This document shows positions 1 to 5,540 of a stretch of DNA of 13,726 nucleotides, in pieces (within the stretch, counting starts at the first letter, position 1; each line of letters opens with the position of its first letter). A model generated the notes under the pieces. The model worked only from the letters and a program-made list of their open reading frames with translations, was not told the origin of the DNA and did no database searches. The translations under genes and the position numbers were made by a program. Source of the stretch: Chromera velia (Eukaryota; Sar; Chromeraceae); assembly GCA_018398765.1 (NCBI GenBank), contig JAHBMJ010003055.1, positions 1-13,726 on the forward strand, in the 5' to 3' direction.

Positions 1-29
1 TCTCTCTCTCTCTCCCTCTCCCCCTCCCT

Positions 30-70
<41 letters not shown>

Positions 71-81
71 TCCCCCTCCCT

Positions 82-121
<40 letters not shown>
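1..121. repeat. Homopyrimidine (TC/CCCT) satellite, 52-base period
   Basis: The first 121 bases contain only C and T on the plus strand. Besides plain TC dinucleotides there is a longer unit: the block TCTCCCTCTCCCC followed by three CCCT steps occurs at about 11 and again at about 63, so the period is 52 bases and just over two units are visible. The array may continue left of the window. Pure polypyrimidine-polypurine DNA of this length can adopt triplex (H-DNA) structure; that is general knowledge and not visible here. Confidence 0.9.
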
Positions 122-122
<1 letters not shown>

Positions 123-831
123 TCTACATGGTCTTCTACGTATCTCCACTGCTCTCCTTCTGCTCTTTCCGTTTTTAGTATATCCCGCCCGCTCTTTCCG
201 GAAGAAGAGCAAAGCCCGTCCCGTCGCTTTCTTGTACGACCAACCGCTTGCGTGCCCCCAATCCAATGAAGGAAGGACACGAGATTCCGTGTTCATGCTC
301 TTGTGAATTCTGGTGGCTTGCATGATGTTCTCCTCCTAGAAAGAGACGGCGGAATTTTGTTTCAACTACATGAACAAAAAACATATACGCTGGGTTAGGT
401 GCACGAAGATCTTTCTTCTTTCTTCCTTGTTTTCCCAATTGAATGCAGGAACTGTTTGGCATTTCCGCAGAGTCGGTTGCGTGCGCTTGCTCTCTATCCA
501 ATCGGTTTGTGCACTCACTCTTCAGGCACACACGTGGAGTCCCGGATGGCGCCTTTCTTTTTGTAGCCCTTCCGGTGCACCAGCTTTTCCCCGGGTGAGT
601 CGATCTACGGTGGAGCGTGCAGAGGAGGCGAGAGCGGTTGCATGGGAGGATATGCAGAGCCGGCGATGTTGTGATGTCCGATGGCGGCGGGGGTTGGACA
701 AACACACATTTCTACGATAAGCAGAGAAGAAAGAAGACGCTGCGCAAACTTGCGTTTGCAGTCTCCTTGAAGACCCCTTCCTGATATTCCCGCCCTCAGT
801 CCTCTTAAGATCCCGCTTCCTCAGCTAGTTT
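122..831. other. Spacer of moderate GC with no supportable gene
   Basis: Two open frames overlap on opposite strands here: 370-720 plus (116 codons) and 175-705 minus (176 codons). Neither shows a recognisable domain. The plus frame starts at ATG 370 with a basic stretch followed by a short hydrophobic run, which could imitate a signal peptide. Both frames are of a length expected by chance in GC-moderate DNA, and they exclude each other. I see no RNA gene in this stretch. It could be the flank or an exon of a gene lying to the left. Confidence 0.3.
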
Positions 832-882
832 TTTGATTGATTCATTAATGGATTGATTGACTGCTAGATTGATTGATTAATT
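832..882. repeat. Imperfect (TGAT)n microsatellite
   Basis: The stretch is built of TTGATTGA-type steps with interruptions (TTGATTGATTCATTAATGG, then GATTGATTGACTG, then GATTGATTGATTAATT). Its reverse complement is the same ATCA repeat that forms the 3' tail of retrotransposon copy 1 near 10231-10260. No element body on the minus strand could be recognised to its right. Confidence 0.75.
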
Positions 883-1463
883 CCGTTCAACAAAGTACAT
901 ATCTTTTTTACTACTTCACATGATTAACTCAGATATCATCATTTTCTTTTAATTAATAAATTAAGACTTTGTATAAAGTAAAAATTTATTTTTTTATATT
1001 ACAGGATTATATTGTGTTCGATCAAAGCCGGATTAAGCGCTAGACCTGCGTGCCACTTCTTTGGCGTCCGCCTTACACCATACTGGCAGCAGAAGGAAGA
1101 ATTTCAAGAAAGAAGGAAGGTGGATGAAGCTGGGTGCCAAGCAAACCACATTGAGAAAGACCTACCTGCGAAAGATCCATTGTAGTCACTTAATCGTCAT
1201 GCTGACTCCCTTGCCTGGTCCTAGCCTGGTCCCTCCACCAAGCCACCAAGTTTCGTATAGGTCAGCTTATTGTATTCACCGATGTGTGTCCGAAAGCACC
1301 CGTATGGATTGCTACTGTATCGCTTTTTTGTCAGTCTAAAAAAGTTTTCAGTTCTTCTCTGGAGCTCCTGTAGGAGAAAAGTTTCCGGATAGACGTAATT
1401 AAATTAACAATTAAACCACAAAACTTTTTTTTATATATATGCCTGTGCGTCCTTGGGGGGCAG

Positions 1464-1486
1464 CTCGCGGCGCGTAAATCCGCGAG
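1464..1486 (+). other. Perfect 7-bp GC hairpin in AT-rich spacer
   Basis: CTCGCGG (1464-1470) is followed by a 9-base loop and the exact reverse complement CCGCGAG (1480-1486). The stem is entirely C/G apart from one T-A pair and sits in otherwise AT-rich DNA. Its strand and function are unknown. It could be a terminator-like or RNA-processing structure, or part of an old mobile element. There is no flanking U-run immediately after it on the plus strand. Confidence 0.5.
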
Positions 1487-1594
1487 GCGCTGAGAAGTTT
1501 GTATATCGGAAATTTGCATAAAAATTCCTCGTGCACGCTAGTCGTACACGTAATTTATAAATAACAAGTCAGTTTGCATACCTTACGCACGAAA

Positions 1595-1668
1595 GTAAGT
1601 CTAGCAGAGCGGATCGCCTCAGTGGTAGTGAGCAATTTCGGCTCCTCCATTTAAGTGCGCGACTTACG
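1595..1668 (+). other. tRNA-sized inverted-repeat structure, possible tRNA relic
   Basis: GTAAGTC (1595-1601) and its exact reverse complement GACTTAC (1661-1667) enclose 73 bases in total, the span of a tRNA acceptor stem. Next to the left arm is TAGCAGAGCGGA (1602-1613), which fits the RNA polymerase III A-box consensus TRGYNNARYNGG at 11 of 12 places. Further in, CTCAGTGGTAG (1618-1628) looks like a tRNA D-loop, and GAGC/GCTC form a 4-bp stem around a 7-base loop (1630-1644). A proper T arm and a normal anticodon loop (U33) are missing, so this is not an intact tRNA gene. It may be a decayed tRNA or SINE head, or chance. Confidence 0.25.
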
Positions 1669-1955
1669 GCTAAAAGTAAAACATTTTTTTTTTTTTTAAC
1701 TCATACTTTAGGTGGGGGAATGATGGAAAATTCCGAATAAATCGGTGAAAAAAAGAAAATCGTCTTCTGACCTTAAAGTCAAGGCACTCACCTTCAAGAT
1801 TGTTCATAAAACATTTCAAGACACTCACCTATTTAACTTCACCGCTATATAATCGGTCAAAGACCAGTTTATATATACTGACTGACTGACAGATTTTAAG
1901 TACCGCTGCCTGATACAATAAGGCACTTAATTAATTAAGGGTGTGTGTGCCTCTG

Positions 1956-2240
1956 TAATATGATGATTAAGGGTTTTTTCATATATGCCATGTCCCCATA
2001 TATGAGAGGCGGATCTAACCTAGTTTGTCAATTTGTTCCATCTTACGACTACCAGCGACAAAAATAGGCATGACTTCGATCACCCTGATACAGCTATATA
2101 TAGCTGATCAATCACGGCTTCACAACAGGTTGGACAATCAAAAGAGAGAGAGAAGAGACAGAGAGGATATAGGGTAGAACCTTTGAAACACTTCAGTTCT
2201 TTCATTAAAAAAAGGCTACCCTTTTAATCAGAAAGACTTT
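1956..2240. repeat. Diverged direct repeat, left copy
   Basis: This segment is repeated at about 2315-2590 with an offset of 333 to 352 bases. The best-kept box is CCCCATATATGAGAGGCGGA followed by TCTAACCTAGTTTGTCAA (about 1994-2031). Further shared blocks in the same order are a GATCA...CACGGCTT region, a GTAGAACCTTT/GAAAAGAG-type purine block, and AAAGGCTACCCTTT (about 2211-2224). The order of blocks is conserved but the spacing has drifted by about 19 bases, so the copies are old. No ORF or terminal inverted repeat was recognised, and a SINE-like or MITE-like origin is possible. Confidence 0.65.
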
Positions 2241-2314
2241 AATTGTGCAGAGGTGCATCCCGCACGTCCTCCATCCCTTCAAAGAACTTCTGCTTTAAAC
2301 ACCTCATCAAAACT

Positions 2315-2590
2315 GTGATTGAGGTTTTTGTTATGTATGCCGCGTCCCCATGTATGAGGGGCGGATCTAGCCTAGTCTGTCAAAAGGTTCCGGTTCGTCC
2401 CATCTGTTCTAAATCTAGGAACACTGCTCATTGATCACTTTTACTGCGGCTTATTTCTCAAGCGGCGGTAGAGTAGAACTTGGAGAACAACGAAAAGAGG
2501 GGAGAGGCAGGGTAAAAACTTTCTAAAAGTTTGTCTCCTTGGCAAAGGCTACCCTTTGACGGCAGAGAACAACTTCAAAGAGACCCCCCC
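2315..2590. repeat. Diverged direct repeat, right copy
   Basis: This is the second copy of the repeat at 1956-2240. CCCCATGTATGAGGGGCGGA followed by TCTAGCCTAGTCTGTCAA (about 2347-2383) matches the left copy at most places. Within it TAGCCTAGTCTG resembles an RNA polymerase III A box, and GGTTCGTCCCA (about 2393-2403) partly resembles a B box. The gap between the two is shorter than in a real tRNA. AAAGGCTACCCTTT recurs at about 2544-2557. The segment has no coding content that I can support. Confidence 0.65.
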
Positions 2591-3292
2591 CATTAATCTG
2601 TCCCTCATTTTCTCAACCTTCTTTTCTTCCTTTCCTTTCATGCGCTTGCCCCCCCCTTTTTTTCCCTTCTTGTTTGTATACAAAGAATCAATTACAAAAC
2701 CCATCAAAACTCTTTCTTTAAACTCAGTTCCCCAAACTTTTCCGATTCATTTGCTTGCGCTTTTACCCATCCCTCTTCTGTCATATATTAATTATATCGA
2801 CATTTTTAGCCATGCACTGAGGTGTCCGTTTTGGTCGGTCCCGGCCCATGCATGTGCATGAGCCGCCCTCGCCAATCCCGGCTATTTCAGCAGGAGTTAG
2901 CGTGCCGCATGGGAAAGATGAGCTAGACGGAAGTGCTTTCCGAAGAACAGGGACGATGCTCTTTCCGTACCGCTGAACAGTCGAGCTGTGCACACACGAA
3001 CTGAGGAGGGATTCTCCAAATTGTTGGAAAAGTGGAAAGAGACGCGTGAGGCGTTCTATTTTGTGTCGATCCGACGACCTACTCTCGACGGCGGCCGAGA
3101 CTCTGTATTATTCTCCCTTGGGTGATCGCACGTCACTGACAACCACCCAGCATCACCCAGCCATCAGATCTTTCCTGATCCATCGACCTGTCTCGAAGCT
3201 TCAGTTCCTGAAGACATGTCGGAGAATTCTTCTGGAATTGCGGGGAATCTCGCTGGTGAGCTGCATATCGGTCGTGCCGTCTCCTTTCTGAG
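2591..3292 (+). other. Upstream flank and presumed promoter/5' UTR of the LRR gene
   Basis: The left part (to about 2800) is pyrimidine-rich and AT-rich. The right part is more GC-balanced and reaches the presumed start codon of the LRR gene at 3293. No TATA box can be assigned. A CATGCATG-type motif lies at about 2848-2860. A second possible first exon starts at ATG 3216, in a good AAGACATG context, and would end before a GTGAGC donor at 3256, but I found no frame-compatible acceptor for it. In the frame of ATG 3293 a stop lies upstream at 3257-3259. Confidence 0.3.
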
Positions 3293-5509
3293 ATGATCGA
3301 GGAACAATCTGGTGCTGACAGCATGCCACATGCAGACGACATGCATGTAACTGTTCCATTGCTGTGCGTGGCTCCAGATGCGGGAGGACCCGGCGTTCGG
3401 TCCATGGAATTGGCAGAATCGTCCCTGTGCTCAATCTTTGGGCACGCCCAGCCGAACTCTGCGGTAAGTGGAGTGATTCTAGTGAGTGTTCTGTGTGGAA
3501 AGAGGAAGAATGCGCGGATCCGCTGAACATTTTTGTGTATGCTTTCGTTTCGGCTTCTTAACAAAATTGGCTTCCGAAAAAGTTTCGCTTTTGGGGGGTC
3601 CTTGGTTGCAGTTGATCTGTGAGCTTGCTTCACGCAAGGACACCTTCGGACTCGCGTGGGTTATTCTGACGTACATCAAAACGGTGGGTGGGGTGGTGGT
3701 TGGGATCTGTGTCTGGGCAAGGGATAACGTGATTTGAAACATATGCACATGCATACTGACTCCCTGTGTGTGGACATATGTTTGTCTGTCTCTCGACCTT
3801 CCATTTTCTTTCACTCACACACACACACACACACAGAGGGGGGGGGGGGAGGGAAAAGGGATGGGAGGGGGTGGGGGAAGCACGAGATCTTCTTGGTCTT
3901 CTGTCCCAATCGTGTCCTCTGACCGGTATGAACATCTACCTGACACAGGGTGGCTGATTTTCTTTTAACAAAACTTTTGAGTCAACTCTGTATACCTCTG
4001 CGGTCAGGGTTCATGTTCCAAGAAAGGTTTCGTTGGCTGAATGCGGAGAGACTTCGAAAGCAGAGTGAGAGCATTTCGGGGGCTGTCCGAGGGTTCTTCG
4101 TGTTTGTTGTAACCGCATGCGTGGGTCCATTTGTCTTCTGTCTCCTAGCTTATTTTCCTTGCCTCCTCGTGTCTGCATGCAGAACCGCTCCCGCTTTCCC
4201 TTTCCGACCTTGGATCTCTCAAGTGAGCAAGGAGGCAGGCCCCCCAGCCACTAATCGGCTGACAGATGCTATGAATGACTGAAGAGAGCTAGGGTGAATC
4301 TGCGCTTCTCCATTGGCGTGTCTCTCAATATTGGGAAAGTTCCCTCCTCTCTGGATTTCTTTGTTGAATCTGCTGTTCTTTGCCCAGGCAATCAAGCTGC
4401 AGATTAATCGATCTCTATTCGAAGCGGCTCATGAGTAAGGCAGAATCGAATTGCGCCTTTTTGCTGAAATGAAGATCCAACGGTCCCTGTTTGCATTTGC
4501 TGTGTGCATTTTTTTGTAAGACTTCTTGTGCGGAAGTGGGGGACAAATTCTTTCTTTCTTTCTTTGCACGAACGAATCCACCAATGACTATATGTCTCTT
4601 CCTTCTCTTCTCTTCTGTTCTGTGTGCATGCATGCATGCAGACTTCTCGATGGGAGCCGGGAAGTTGGGTCTCCTGGTGGCCTCCCTTCCCTCGGGGCCT
4701 GAGACTCTCGAAACTCTCCGATGCGGTCTGTCAGTCAGTCAGGCAGGAAGGCAGGGAAGGCACCCCTCTCTCTCCCTCCCTCTTTTGTGTGTGTGTGTGT
4801 GGCTGCTCTGATTGGAGTCCTTCGTCTCCATCTTTGCTTCCCCTCTGACGCGTCTTCCTCCTCTGCTGCTTGGCGTTCGTTTTCCTTGCCTGGCGTGGCC
4901 TTGTTGGGGTCTGGTTCTGTTCGGAGCAGGGTACGGAAATGGGGGAATCGTTGGCATTCGGTGTCTAAATCAACAGGTGATCCGGACTGTTTGTGAACCT
5001 GACTGACTGACTGACTGACTGACTAAGAGTGGGGGGGGACGAAGGAAGAGAGAACGACAACTGAATTGATGGGGACATGGCGAGAGGACATATACACATT
5101 GCCTGTGTCTCTGCCTGCCTGTCTGCCTGCAGGATACAGAGTTTGTTATGGTCCCCGTCTGTCTGTGCTTCTCCGGTTCCTCCAACGTCTCCGTGTGGGG
5201 GGACAATTGCATGGGTGTGGAGGGTCGGGCTCCTCTCTGAAACATCTGGTCCTCGCAGGTGAGCTTACAGATTCGTTCGATTTCTCGTTGGGAAGCAGAC
5301 AAAGCTAGGCTCTCTTGAGCAAACCATCCTCACACGGTGCATTGATGAATCTCTTGAAAAAATGGGGGCAGGGAGGCAACTCGGTGGTCTTTTAAGAGTG
5401 TCTCATGTGAGTTTGCTCAGCTTTGACAGAACAGGGAAGACATTCCTTGAAACGCCAAGAGCTGAGGAAGAAAAATGTCTTCCCTTGACCTCAACCTCTG
5501 CATGATCAG

Positions 5510-5540
<31 letters not shown>

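Larger units (their letters stand above)
883..1955. other. AT-rich spacer without a supportable gene
   Basis: This stretch is largely AT-rich, with poly-T/poly-A runs (about 985-995 and 1684-1697), TATATA segments, and a (TGAC)n run at about 1878-1890. Short open frames exist (for example 1061-1339 plus) but they start at non-ATG codons, show no domain, and lack splice or codon support. Two compact structures inside it are listed separately: the hairpin at 1464-1486 and the tRNA-sized inverted repeat at 1595-1667. Confidence 0.5.

Noticed and set aside
175-705. 176-codon minus-strand open frame opposite a 116-codon plus-strand frame
   Set aside because: No domain or splice context, and the two frames overlap each other; the lengths are possible by chance.
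2556-2861. 101-codon plus-strand hydrophobic frame
   Set aside because: It is a product of a T/C-rich tract giving Phe/Leu/Pro/Ser codons, with no homology recognised.
3216-3255. Alternative first exon of the LRR gene (ATG 3216, donor GTGAGC at 3256)
   Set aside because: The nearest acceptor (3292) would give a 37-base intron and an immediate stop, and no other phase-compatible acceptor was found.
3133-3814. Minus-strand open frames across the start of the LRR gene
   Set aside because: They have no recognisable domain and lie opposite the proposed LRR exons, so they look like antisense shadows.
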